Shown: positions 7,474-14,259 of the stretch, piece by piece
How positions within the stretch are numbered: the first letter of the stretch is position 1
Layout: every line of letters begins with the position of its first letter
Origin: JAVXAG01 sp036660615
GTDB lineage: Bacteria > Bacillota > Clostridia > Peptostreptococcales > Anaerovoracaceae
Direction of reading: 5' to 3'
Assembly: GCA_036660615.1 (NCBI GenBank)
Contig: JAVXAG010000022.1
Coordinates: 1 to 19,504 of the forward strand
Length of the DNA stretch: 19,504 bases
Notes under the pieces: generated by a model
What the model saw: the letters and a program-made list of their open reading frames with translations, nothing else
Database searches by the model: none
What the model was told of the DNA's origin: nothing
Made by a program: the position numbers and the translations under genes

Positions 7474-7979
7474 GTTTTGTCCTTTCCATCTTCTATAACT
7501 GTGATAAATACGTCAGTCACATTGTACTCATTTATTTCTTTTAAGTGTTTTACGGCTTCATCTTTATTATCAAAGATTTTGCTTATAACTTTATATTGAT
7601 TGTCTTTTTCTAATACAGTAGTTGTAATCCCTATGTTTTTCAATTTTTCTACTAGTTGTTCTGCTCTCTCTTCACCTGAGAACACCCCAAATTGTATCAC
7701 ATAATCTTGAAAATTATCATCTTTTTCGCTATCTTTTTTCTTATCTTTTATATCATTTGTATCTGCTTGATCTTTGTCAACATCTATCAAACTTTCTAGT
7801 TTACCTGTTAAATCTAACTTAAGTACGTCCGTATCATACCCAATTATAGGTGCGATAATGAAACGTGTAGTCAAATAGCCAAGAATTATTGCTATTATCA
7901 TTATACCAACAAAAGTTATAAATTTCATCCCAGAATTTTTCAAACCTCTCTGGTACCTTCTTACTCGTCTTCTTTTCAT
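7470..7979 (-). CDS. membrane protein with C-terminal SPOR domain
   Basis: The 169-residue protein starts with a very basic cytoplasmic tail (about 1-15, seven Arg/Lys within the first dozen residues). A transmembrane segment (about 19-46) and an acidic, lysine-rich linker (about 50-90) follow. It ends with a SPOR-type fold (about 91-163, beginning YVIQFGVFSGEERAEQL). SPOR domains bind peptidoglycan strands lacking stem peptides, typically at the division septum or during spore cortex work, so an envelope role outside the membrane is inferred. GGAGG precedes the ATG by 6 bases. It is the first gene of the SPOR-rarA-ispH unit; I could not find a clear promoter in the AT-rich spacer upstream. 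Confidence 0.85.
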   Translation of the reverse strand: MKRRRVRRYQRGLKNSGMKFITFVGIMIIAIILGYLTTRFIIAPIIGYDTDVLKLDLTGKLESLIDVDKDQADTNDIKDKKKDSEKDDNFQDYVIQFGVFSGEERAEQLVEKLKNIGITTTVLEKDNQYKVISKIFDNKDEAVKHLKEINEYNVTDVFITVIEDGKDKT

Positions 7980-8062
7980 GAATTTCCTCCGTTCTGTATT
8001 AACATATTTATTTACAATTACGTAAATTTAGAACATTATTTAAATAAACTTTTAAAAAGATG

Positions 8063-8091
8063 TAGACATTTGGTCATAAAGACTATATAAT
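8063..8091 (+). promoter_or_regulatory. strong promoter of the zinc-ribbon gene
   Basis: TAGACA (8063-8068) and a perfect TATAAT (8086-8091) are separated by 17 bases. Transcription would start near 8098, giving a leader of about 110 bases. Confidence 0.8.
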
Positions 8092-8097
8092 ACAACT

Positions 8098-8207
8098 ATA
8101 TATTAAATTAATCGGTCCGATCATCTTTTTGAAATTTCAAAATTCCCAATTATGAATATCGACTGCCAATTTATTTTAATATGAATATATTCATTATGGA
8201 GGAAATT
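8098..8207 (+). other. palindrome-rich 5' leader of the zinc-ribbon gene
   Basis: The leader contains three perfect inverted repeats in a row: ATCGGTCCGAT (8111-8121, centre T), TTTTGAAATTTCAAAA (8127-8142) and ATGAATATATTCAT (8181-8194). Two have no loop, so they could act as protein operators or as weak RNA hairpins. No known riboswitch is recognised. An ATG at 8181 lies inside the third palindrome and is in frame with the gene but lacks a ribosome binding site. The real site GGAGG is at 8198-8202. Confidence 0.5.
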
Positions 8208-8366
8208 ATGGAAGACAGAACATTAATCTGCCAAGACTGTGGCGAAGAATTTATCTTCACAGTAGGCGAACAAGAATTCTACAAAGAAAAAGGATTCGAA
8301 AACGAACCAAAAAGATGTAAGAACTGCAGAGACAAGAAAAAATCTGAAAAAAGAAGTTTTAAATAA
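8208..8366 (+). CDS. small zinc-ribbon protein (CxxC...CxxC)
   Basis: This 52-residue protein has two pairs of cysteines, C8-x2-C11 and C37-x2-C40, that would hold one zinc ion. Between them lies the segment FTVGEQEFYKEKGFENEP, which is the hallmark of a family of tiny zinc-ribbon proteins widespread in Firmicutes and annotated only as probable zinc-ribbon domain. The C-terminal tail is strongly basic (Lys/Arg after residue 40), which suggests nucleic-acid or ribosome binding, though that is inference. The start at 8208 was preferred to the upstream ATG at 8181 because GGAGG ends 5 bases before it. A near-consensus promoter and a strong terminator make it a single-gene unit that is probably highly expressed. 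Confidence 0.9.
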   Translation: MEDRTLICQDCGEEFIFTVGEQEFYKEKGFENEPKRCKNCRDKKKSEKRSFK

Positions 8367-8371
8367 GCATC

Positions 8372-8402
8372 AAAAAAGAACCGACTATTCGGTTCTTTTT
8401 TT
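8372..8402. terminator. bidirectional terminator shared with the Tad operon
   Basis: GAACCGA (8378-8384) pairs with TCGGTTC (8389-8395) around a 4-base loop. The stem is flanked by six A on the left and seven T on the right, which also pair. T runs therefore follow the stem in both directions. It ends the zinc-ribbon gene and lies about 30 bases beyond the last gene of the Tad operon. Confidence 0.92.
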
Positions 8403-8430
8403 GGTTTTTGTCAAATACTCCAGTTTTACA

Positions 8431-8973
8431 TCATTCAATTCCGCAAAGGTATACCTCTTGCCCCATTGTTTCCATATTATGAACTAAGGTACCATAGTTG
8501 CAATCCTCTTCACCTATCATCTTGATAACTCCATCCATATACTTTTGCCCATCTTTTGATGCCTTTTCTTTTAGATAATCAACTAATTCCAGTATTTTCT
8601 CCGGCCCAGTCATTTCCTTTTCAGAGGGAATGTAAATCATTTTGACATCATTAAATCCTTTATCCACAAATATAGTATCCTTGGTTATTTCATATTCATC
8701 ACAAAACAGCAAATGCTTCTCACAATCCTCAATATCATATATCAATGACGTCAATAAATGCAAAATGTCACCTATAGCTATTTCTTTTATACACGCTACA
8801 TTCCTATATCCACTTATTTTATAATTTCCCATTAACTCCTCCCCACTTCTGACAAAACAAACAGGGAAAAAACATCTGCAAAATCCTAGTGTAAGAATAT
8901 CTCTCACATACTGCTCCATTACATTTCCATGGTATTTTATTTCCAAATTACTATTAATTTTAGCCACCTCCAC
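8431..8973 (-). CDS. DUF6382-like protein, last gene of the Tad pilus operon
   Basis: This protein of up to 180 residues resembles the DUF6382 domain that in clostridial Tad loci usually sits at the N-terminus of an FHA protein. The clues are its position after the pseudopilin genes, its length, and the pattern ITKDTIFVDKGFNDVKMIYIPSE (about 96-118), like the strand pair of that domain. No FHA domain follows; the protein ends at the domain boundary. Seven cysteines, several in a CRC...C cluster at 32-39, are unusual. The start is uncertain. The listed GTG at 8973 overlaps the preceding gene by 14 bases and has no upstream site, while GGAGGTG sits within codons 1-3 and would serve an ATT at 8958 or, poorly, a TTG at 8946. 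The assignment is from memory of the family and is tentative. Confidence 0.55.
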   Translation of the reverse strand: MEVAKINSNLEIKYHGNVMEQYVRDILTLGFCRCFFPVCFVRSGEELMGNYKISGYRNVACIKEIAIGDILHLLTSLIYDIEDCEKHLLFCDEYEITKDTIFVDKGFNDVKMIYIPSEKEMTGPEKILELVDYLKEKASKDGQKYMDGVIKMIGEEDCNYGTLVHNMETMGQEVYLCGIE

Positions 8974-9760
8974 ATTTCGTACAAGGCGAATACCCTCTTT
9001 CTATGGCATCTTCCCTGTCTATCTCAATATAGTATTTTTTTATCGTCTTACAATTTCCTAAATGATAGACCTTTCCACTGTTCTCAAAGCAAAACACCGG
9101 TGATCCAATACAAGCTTCTTTTGAATTACATACCTCACAATAATCGTAGTCCTTTTTTAACTTGTATGAAAGTAAATGGAGTCTACAATTTGCGACAATA
9201 TATGTACAATTTTTCCCATGGTATCGTTTGCCCCAGTTTGGGAAAATATAAACTGGTTCATATTCGTTTATCTCCTTAAACTCCGTTTCCTCTGTGATTG
9301 GCACTGTCCTTGTTGTTCCAGTGAATCCCCTTGATAGAATCTTGGTTGAAAACTCAACTTTGTCGAAAAGAGACACCGGATTTTTCTCGTGGAAAACAGT
9401 TATAGTTTCCGCTGATATTAAATCGTCAATACCCCTGTCCGAATACTTGTACCTGTAATCTTTTACTCTAAAAGAACTGATGTTACTATTTTCCTCCAAT
9501 ATTCTATTCTTAACCTTAAAAGGAAATGACAACTGAATTTCTGCAAAATGTGCCTTTGCATCAGCTAGGTGCAGCTCGTCTGCAACGGTAAAAACCACAT
9601 TTTCTGCACTCCCTATAATTGGAATCATGGAAACCAATGCAGTTACCGCCATTATGAAAATCGGCATTATTATTACCGCCTCTACAATGTAGACACCTCT
9701 CTTATTCCACCTTGTTTTTCTATTCTTAATACTCTCCATTAAACTCATAGTTTTTTCCAT
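8960..9760 (-). CDS. TadE-like minor pilin with duplicated Cys/His motif
   Basis: The N-terminus carries a prepilin-type signal: basic residues, Gly22 as cleavage site, Glu27 at mature position +5, then a hydrophobic helix (about 23-50), as in TadE pseudopilins. The C-terminal 90 residues hold two copies of a metal-site-like motif: Y180-H181-x3-C185...C208-x2-C211 and Y232-H233-x3-C237...C260-x2-C263, with an identical C-to-C gap of 23 in both. The same YHxxxC...CxxC pattern occurs at the C-terminus of various Firmicute surface and nuclease proteins. Each copy could bind one zinc, probably outside the cell if the helix orients as in other TadE proteins. It overlaps the preceding gene by 35 bases; AGGTGA lies immediately before the ATG, so an ATG four codons later is an alternative start. 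Confidence 0.8.
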   Translation of the reverse strand: MEKTMSLMESIKNRKTRWNKRGVYIVEAVIIMPIFIMAVTALVSMIPIIGSAENVVFTVADELHLADAKAHFAEIQLSFPFKVKNRILEENSNISSFRVKDYRYKYSDRGIDDLISAETITVFHEKNPVSLFDKVEFSTKILSRGFTGTTRTVPITEETEFKEINEYEPVYIFPNWGKRYHGKNCTYIVANCRLHLLSYKLKKDYDYCEVCNSKEACIGSPVFCFENSGKVYHLGNCKTIKKYYIEIDREDAIERGYSPCTKCGGG

Positions 9761-10886
9761 TCACCTGCATTTTATAATTCAAACCGCTGCTGTATTCACT
9801 AATCAAAAAATCTCCATAGTATAAAAACTTCATATTAATCTGGATCAAATCCATAATTCTAAGGAGCTTAACATTATCGTCTACAAAACAAATTAATGAC
9901 ATGAGATAATCTTCATAGTATGTCCCTTTTTCATCTTCACTATTATCATCTCTCCCCCAAGTTTCTTTTGTTTTCATAAAAGGTACTTTCTTACCGTCAA
10001 TCAAACTGCTATAATCACGACTGCTTTCTACAAGAGCCCACCCTTCCAAAATTGCCATTTGGGTTGCAAGGCTGACAGGCCCTGGAGTAATTAACTGAGC
10101 CGCTACAATTGCCTCTTGTTTCTTTGTTTCATCGGTCATTAGATAAGCAAAATTTAGAACGTTTCTAATAGCAATTATTTTGATTTTGACGTTACTCAGA
10201 TTCTGCCTATCTTTTGAGTTGCCTCCGATGATATATTCCATTTCATTTCTAAAGTATGTTTCTCCAAGGCCTTTGGAATTTATATTGTTCTTAAAGTAAT
10301 TTTTTATATATGTATTTATAAAGAATTTTTCACTTCCATAGGTGGCAATTCCCTCCAAACTTTTTAGGTTCTTTATTGTATCGCCAATCTTGTCAAGGTC
10401 CAAACTGTTATCCATACCACTTGACGGAAGACTCATCAGGATTTTTTTATTGTTTATATCCCTATCCTCCATTTGGCTCTGCTCCGCAGCGTCTTCCTTG
10501 GTTACAAGATTTAGCTTGCCTACTTCAACGATTTGTTTTTTCACATTATTGGGATTTCCAAGGGAATAATCATATAAACTACAGCTGCAACCACCCCAAT
10601 CTATGTATTTCTTCTCTTGAAACGAGTAGTTTGCATAATAGTCCAGTTTGGAGGAAATGTCTTTTTCAAATCCATAAAATCCAAACAATCCATATCTCCC
10701 TTGTAGATTTATGTCAAATTCTCCTAAAATTGAATTTGCCCATAAACGTCCCAAAGAATTAACACTGCCCTTTACCCCTATTTCCTTTGACGCATTTGTA
10801 AATGCAAATATCAAAATTATTAGCGATAAAAAGAAAAGCATGATCATTATTATTACTGAACCTTTTCTACTCCTCTGTAAATTCAT
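9726..10886 (-). CDS. DUF5702-like pseudopilin of the Tad locus
   Basis: The 386-residue protein starts with a prepilin-like signal (RKG, cleavage after Gly9, then a hydrophobic helix at about 10-30), but position +5 after the glycine is Met instead of Glu. The large downstream domain resembles the DUF5702 proteins seen in clostridial Tad loci. It has the segment TYFRNEMEYIIGG (about 210-222), followed by an IRNVLNFAYL helix (240-249) and an Ala-rich helix. In this position other bacteria carry TadF or TadG, so a minor pilin or tip role is inferred. It overlaps the upstream tadE by 20 bases; AAGG precedes the ATG. A cysteine pair CSC at 100-102 may form a disulphide. Confidence 0.7.
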   Translation of the reverse strand: MNLQRSRKGSVIIMIMLFFLSLIILIFAFTNASKEIGVKGSVNSLGRLWANSILGEFDINLQGRYGLFGFYGFEKDISSKLDYYANYSFQEKKYIDWGGCSCSLYDYSLGNPNNVKKQIVEVGKLNLVTKEDAAEQSQMEDRDINNKKILMSLPSSGMDNSLDLDKIGDTIKNLKSLEGIATYGSEKFFINTYIKNYFKNNINSKGLGETYFRNEMEYIIGGNSKDRQNLSNVKIKIIAIRNVLNFAYLMTDETKKQEAIVAAQLITPGPVSLATQMAILEGWALVESSRDYSSLIDGKKVPFMKTKETWGRDDNSEDEKGTYYEDYLMSLICFVDDNVKLLRIMDLIQINMKFLYYGDFLISEYSSGLNYKMQVNGKNYEFNGEY

Positions 10887-11205
10887 CTACCTTGTCCTCT
10901 AGCCTTATTAGGTTTATCTCTCTTATTTCATAGTAATGGGCGGAGATTCTCTTATCAAATACCTTGGTCACAAGGCCTCCCATCTTTGAAGAAACTTCCT
11001 CCTCCAAAGACAGTTGCCTATATGTAACTTTCATAGAGTCCGCCTGGTTTATTAATTTTTCATGGATTTCAACTTGGGTATTCATACAACTAAAAAAATG
11101 AATTATTAGCAGTATAAGACTGAGTACCATCAAAATGATTATCGGCATAACTATACTTGCCTCAACCATTTCCTCCCCCCTCTTGTTAGCTAAAAGCCTT
11201 GCCAT
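10867..11205 (-). CDS. tadE: TadE-like minor pilin
   Basis: This short protein of 112 residues has a classical class III prepilin start: ANKRG with cleavage expected after Gly10, Glu15 at mature position +5 (GEEMVEAS), and a hydrophobic helix to about residue 37. The remainder is a short amphipathic, charged domain. TadE-like proteins are processed by the Tad prepilin peptidase and are needed in small amounts for Flp pilus assembly. Its start lies within the end of the flp pilin gene (20-base overlap), with no strong ribosome binding site, so it is probably translated by coupling at a low level, fitting a minor subunit. Confidence 0.88.
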   Translation of the reverse strand: MARLLANKRGEEMVEASIVMPIIILMVLSLILLIIHFFSCMNTQVEIHEKLINQADSMKVTYRQLSLEEEVSSKMGGLVTKVFDKRISAHYYEIREINLIRLEDKVDEFTEE

Positions 11206-11332
11206 TTAAGTTGCTGAATGTATTGTTGACAAATTCCGTTATTTCCGTCTTGAAAATAATCCCAAGTGCTACTGCGATTGCCACAAGTATTGCCACTTGA
11301 ACTAATTCCATCCCTTTTTTGTTTCTTAACAT
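11186..11332 (-). CDS. flp: Flp1-type major pilin subunit
   Basis: This 48-residue gene starts after a strong GGAGG site 6 bases upstream. The product has the shape of Flp pilins from Clostridia: a short basic leader MLRNKKG, then MELVQVAILVAIAVALGIIF as a continuous hydrophobic helix, and a short tail with FVNNTFSNL. Cleavage after Gly7 by a type IV prepilin peptidase would leave a mature pilin of 41 residues that polymerises into the fibre. Mature position +5 is Gln12, not the usual Glu; a Glu is present at +2. The best ribosome binding site in this operon segment fits its role as the most abundant product. It sits 9 bases after tadC and overlaps tadE by 20. Confidence 0.9.
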   Translation of the reverse strand: MLRNKKGMELVQVAILVAIAVALGIIFKTEITEFVNNTFSNLNGKAFS

Positions 11333-11341
11333 TTTTTCCTC

Positions 11342-12313
11342 CTATATCTGCATAATTGCTGGTGCCGCTGTAATTACGATTAATACTAGCAACAAAACTG
11401 CTAGTGGGAAGGTTAACTTTGTTTCGGCCAATTTTCCTTTTTCTTCAGCCAATTTCTTTCTGTTCTGCCAAAGTATCTCTCCCTCAATTTCCAATTTTCC
11501 TGATAGATTTATGCCTTTGTACTGGCTATCCAAAATAATGCTGGTAACCCTGGCAAATTCTTTCACGTTACTTTTTTTCCCATAGTTATTCAATATGACT
11601 ATAGGGTTTTTGTTTTGGTTCTTTGCCTCGTCGTCTATTTCTACTATCAACCTTATAAAATAATTGCTCTTGTCTGGCTCTCTCTGTCTATATCCCTGAC
11701 AAATTTTTTCAAAAGCATCGACAAATATCAACCCACTGTTGAGCAGTAACAAAAGTTGATTTATGAAACATGGCAAGAACTGTCTTATTATATATTTTCT
11801 CTTTTTTTCAATTCGTTTATCTTTATCACGCCAGTTAAAATACATTGCCAAAATCACCAGAAGAAAGATGAGCATTATGTATAGAAAATCATAGTTTTTA
11901 CTTGTGGACCATCTCAGTTTTACTCCATCGCCAACGGTACTTGGCAACATTGCCCTACCTGATTGGGTTTCCTCGATTCCATCTATTACATTATTAATTT
12001 CACGATTTACTTTCTGCTCCTCCGTCTCCTGATTTAATGACAAATCTGCTTTTTGTTTGTCTGAATCATCAAAACTGATGATCACGTCTTTCTTTATTTT
12101 CAGTTTTCCTTTTTCTGCGGAAACAACCAACTGATGACTGGTGGTTTTGCCACTTTGATCCCAGACAATCCCTACAATTTCACCTTTTCTATTCTTGACA
12201 AAATCATTTGAATCGCCATAGCCTGAAACAATTTGTAGCACCAAAACCATCAGCAAACCTACTGCCAAAGTTATGATATTTTTCTTATTTTCTCTAAAAA
12301 AATCAAACTTCAA
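11342..12313 (-). CDS. tadC: TadC-like pilus assembly membrane protein (T2SSF family)
   Basis: The 323-residue protein belongs to the type II secretion F family, the inner-membrane platform that couples the CpaF motor to pilin polymerisation. A first membrane segment lies at about 12-30 and a second at about 142-161. The T2SSF helical domain follows (about 175-290, including NSGLIFVDAFEKICQGY), with a final membrane helix at about 302-322. The roughly 110 residues between the first two membrane segments form a polar domain that should face outward. The start is TTG at 12313 with AAAGGA 9 bases upstream; the next Met is at residue 22, inside the membrane helix, so TTG is preferred. It overlaps tadB by 11 bases. 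Confidence 0.88.
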   Translation of the reverse strand: MKFDFFRENKKNIITLAVGLLMVLVLQIVSGYGDSNDFVKNRKGEIVGIVWDQSGKTTSHQLVVSAEKGKLKIKKDVIISFDDSDKQKADLSLNQETEEQKVNREINNVIDGIEETQSGRAMLPSTVGDGVKLRWSTSKNYDFLYIMLIFLLVILAMYFNWRDKDKRIEKKRKYIIRQFLPCFINQLLLLLNSGLIFVDAFEKICQGYRQREPDKSNYFIRLIVEIDDEAKNQNKNPIVILNNYGKKSNVKEFARVTSIILDSQYKGINLSGKLEIEGEILWQNRKKLAEEKGKLAETKLTFPLAVLLLVLIVITAAPAIMQI

Positions 12314-13049
12314 TTGTTGTAATCCTTTCTATTGCCAAATATGCCAAACCCGTTGCCAAAAGTGCAAATGTCATAAGGACACGTCCTCCTAGTGTCACAT
12401 ACATAATCTCAAGGTAATCAGGTGACATCATTCTCAAAAACAGTATTGTTATTATTGGCATGGCAGTAATTATTTTTCCTTCGAACTTTTTCTGTGAAGT
12501 CATTGTACGTATTTCGTTTTCTATGGTTATCTTATCTCCAATGATATTTGCTCCTTTGTCCACCGCTAAAATCAAGTTGCCTCCTGTGGTTTTGCAAATG
12601 TTGTAAATCTCCACAAAATCCGTTACGTCTTCCAGTTTGCATCTCTTAGCAAAATCTTTCAAAACCTGAGAATCAACTTGGTTTCCCTTCTTTAGTCTAT
12701 TGCTCATTTCTGATATCTCAAGCATAATCAAATCTTTATCCGAATAGATGTCCCTTAGATTGACTTTTGCCTCTTCGATGGCTTGACTCATATGTCTTCC
12801 TGTTGCCACTGATGATGAGATTGAGTAGAGAAAATCCTTGAATTGCAAGAGCAACTTGTTTTTTCTTTTGACTGCCAAAATTTCTTCCAGATGCTTGATC
12901 CCCAAGATATATGCCAGAGGGCTAAACACCACTGGAAACAAGGTATTGTAGAAGATTATTGATACAGTCGCCAGCAGTAGCACTACCGCCAGAGAAAGTT
13001 TTCTTTTCTCTATGGTGGACAGATGATATTCATCATAATCTAAGATCAT
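12303..13049 (-). CDS. tadB: TadB-like pilus assembly membrane protein (T2SSF family)
   Basis: The 248-residue protein is the first of two T2SSF proteins after cpaF, the position of tadB. Two N-terminal hydrophobic segments (about 18-35 and 36-50) precede the cytoplasmic T2SSF helical bundle (about 70-195, with LLQFKDFLYSISSSVATG and ICKTTGGNLI, both typical). Two C-terminal membrane segments lie at about 193-208 and 222-241. TadB and TadC are thought to form the platform on which CpaF acts. AGAGG lies 8 bases before the ATG. It overlaps cpaF by 17 bases. Confidence 0.9.
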   Translation of the reverse strand: MILDYDEYHLSTIEKRKLSLAVVLLLATVSIIFYNTLFPVVFSPLAYILGIKHLEEILAVKRKNKLLLQFKDFLYSISSSVATGRHMSQAIEEAKVNLRDIYSDKDLIMLEISEMSNRLKKGNQVDSQVLKDFAKRCKLEDVTDFVEIYNICKTTGGNLILAVDKGANIIGDKITIENEIRTMTSQKKFEGKIITAMPIITILFLRMMSPDYLEIMYVTLGGRVLMTFALLATGLAYLAIERITTIEV

Positions 13050-14259
13050 CTTCGTTGCCTCTTAGCCTAAGCTTATCCCTAGTTTTTATTGGATTTCCTG
13101 TATAACTAAGAATCATTTGGTCATTTAACTTAAAAAGTGGATTGATAATATATTTTTCTTTTTCATAATCGATAATTTCGGCGATTTCAACCACTTTTCT
13201 TGTTCCATCAGACATTCGCCCTAGATGAATGATAATGTCCATTCCCTCGACGATTTGAGCCCTTATTGCGTCCATTGGAATGTCAACTGACATACGATAC
13301 ATTGCTTCCAACCTGCGTAACATTCCATAGACTGAGTTTCCATGCCCTGTGGAGAAAGAGCCATCGTGTCCAGTGTTCATAGCGTCCAACATCTGAGCCA
13401 CTTCCTTACCCCTTACCTCCCCGACAATAATTCTATCCGGCCTCATTCTCAAACTAGTCCTAATCAACATATCCATAGTCACACTGCCTTGCCCCATTGC
13501 ATTGGCATTATGACATTCCATCTGAACCAAATTTTCGATATGATCCATCTTCAGCTCCGCCGAATCTTCAATAACAACTACCCTTTCTCCTCTAGGTATA
13601 TACTCCGACAAAGCATTTAAAAAAGTTGTTTTCCCAGACGACGTTCCTCCGCTAACAAAAATGTTATAACCGCATCTGACCAACGTTTCGAGAAAGCATG
13701 CACACTCTCTAGTCAACGTCCCATATTGCACCAATTGGCTCATTGAAATATTCTTTTTTCTGAACTTTCTAATGGTCAAAATCGGCCCATTTATTGCCAC
13801 ATTTTTATATACGCCGTTTACCCTAGAACCACTGGGAAGCCTTGCATCTACAATAGGATTCATCTCATTTATTTCTCTATGTACGCCTGCCGCAATGTTT
13901 CTGATTATTTCTTCTAGCTCCTCCACTGAGTCAAAGGCAATGTTGTGTCTACTTAACTTTCCATCTCGTTCTATAAACACGTTATCCGGACCATTTACCA
14001 TTATTTCATTTATCTTATCGTCATCGATTAAGGGTTGTAACACTCCTAATCTGCATCTCAATTTAGTAAAAATCTGGTCTATGATTTCCTCAAAATATTC
14101 CATTGGACAGTCCAATTCATCCTCTGAGTCAAAGACTTCTTCTTCAATCAATTCCAAAACATCCATGTCGCTTATTATTTCCGAAAGGCAACTCAATCGA
14201 CCTCTGATTTCTTCCAGCTTCATAAAAATATATTTCCTATACTTTTCATCACTTATCAT
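13033..14259 (-). CDS. cpaF: CpaF/TadA pilus assembly ATPase
   Basis: This is the cytoplasmic hexameric motor of the Flp pilus, in the secretion ATPase (GspE/VirB11) superfamily. The 408-residue protein has an N-terminal helical region, then the VLQPLIDDDKINEIMVNGP segment (73-91) typical of CpaF. Walker A is GGTSSGKTT at 204-212, the Asp box VVVIEDSAEL at 227-236, Walker B RIIVGEVRG at 276-284 and the His box TGHDGSFSTGHGNS at 296-309. All motor motifs are intact, so it should be active. AAGGAG lies 9 bases before the ATG, inside the end of the preceding gene (11-base overlap). Confidence 0.96.
   Translation of the reverse strand: MISDEKYRKYIFMKLEEIRGRLSCLSEIISDMDVLELIEEEVFDSEDELDCPMEYFEEIIDQIFTKLRCRLGVLQPLIDDDKINEIMVNGPDNVFIERDGKLSRHNIAFDSVEELEEIIRNIAAGVHREINEMNPIVDARLPSGSRVNGVYKNVAINGPILTIRKFRKKNISMSQLVQYGTLTRECACFLETLVRCGYNIFVSGGTSSGKTTFLNALSEYIPRGERVVVIEDSAELKMDHIENLVQMECHNANAMGQGSVTMDMLIRTSLRMRPDRIIVGEVRGKEVAQMLDAMNTGHDGSFSTGHGNSVYGMLRRLEAMYRMSVDIPMDAIRAQIVEGMDIIIHLGRMSDGTRKVVEIAEIIDYEKEKYIINPLFKLNDQMILSYTGNPIKTRDKLRLRGNEDDLRL

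Noticed and set aside
8127..8142. Terminator or attenuator at the TTTTGAAATTTCAAAA palindrome
   Set aside because: The palindrome has no loop bases and few G-C pairs and is not followed by a T run, so it would not form a stable terminator hairpin.
8181..8207. Upstream ATG of the zinc-ribbon gene at 8181
   Set aside because: It has no ribosome binding site and sits inside a palindrome; GGAGG clearly serves the ATG at 8208. Family members also begin near there.
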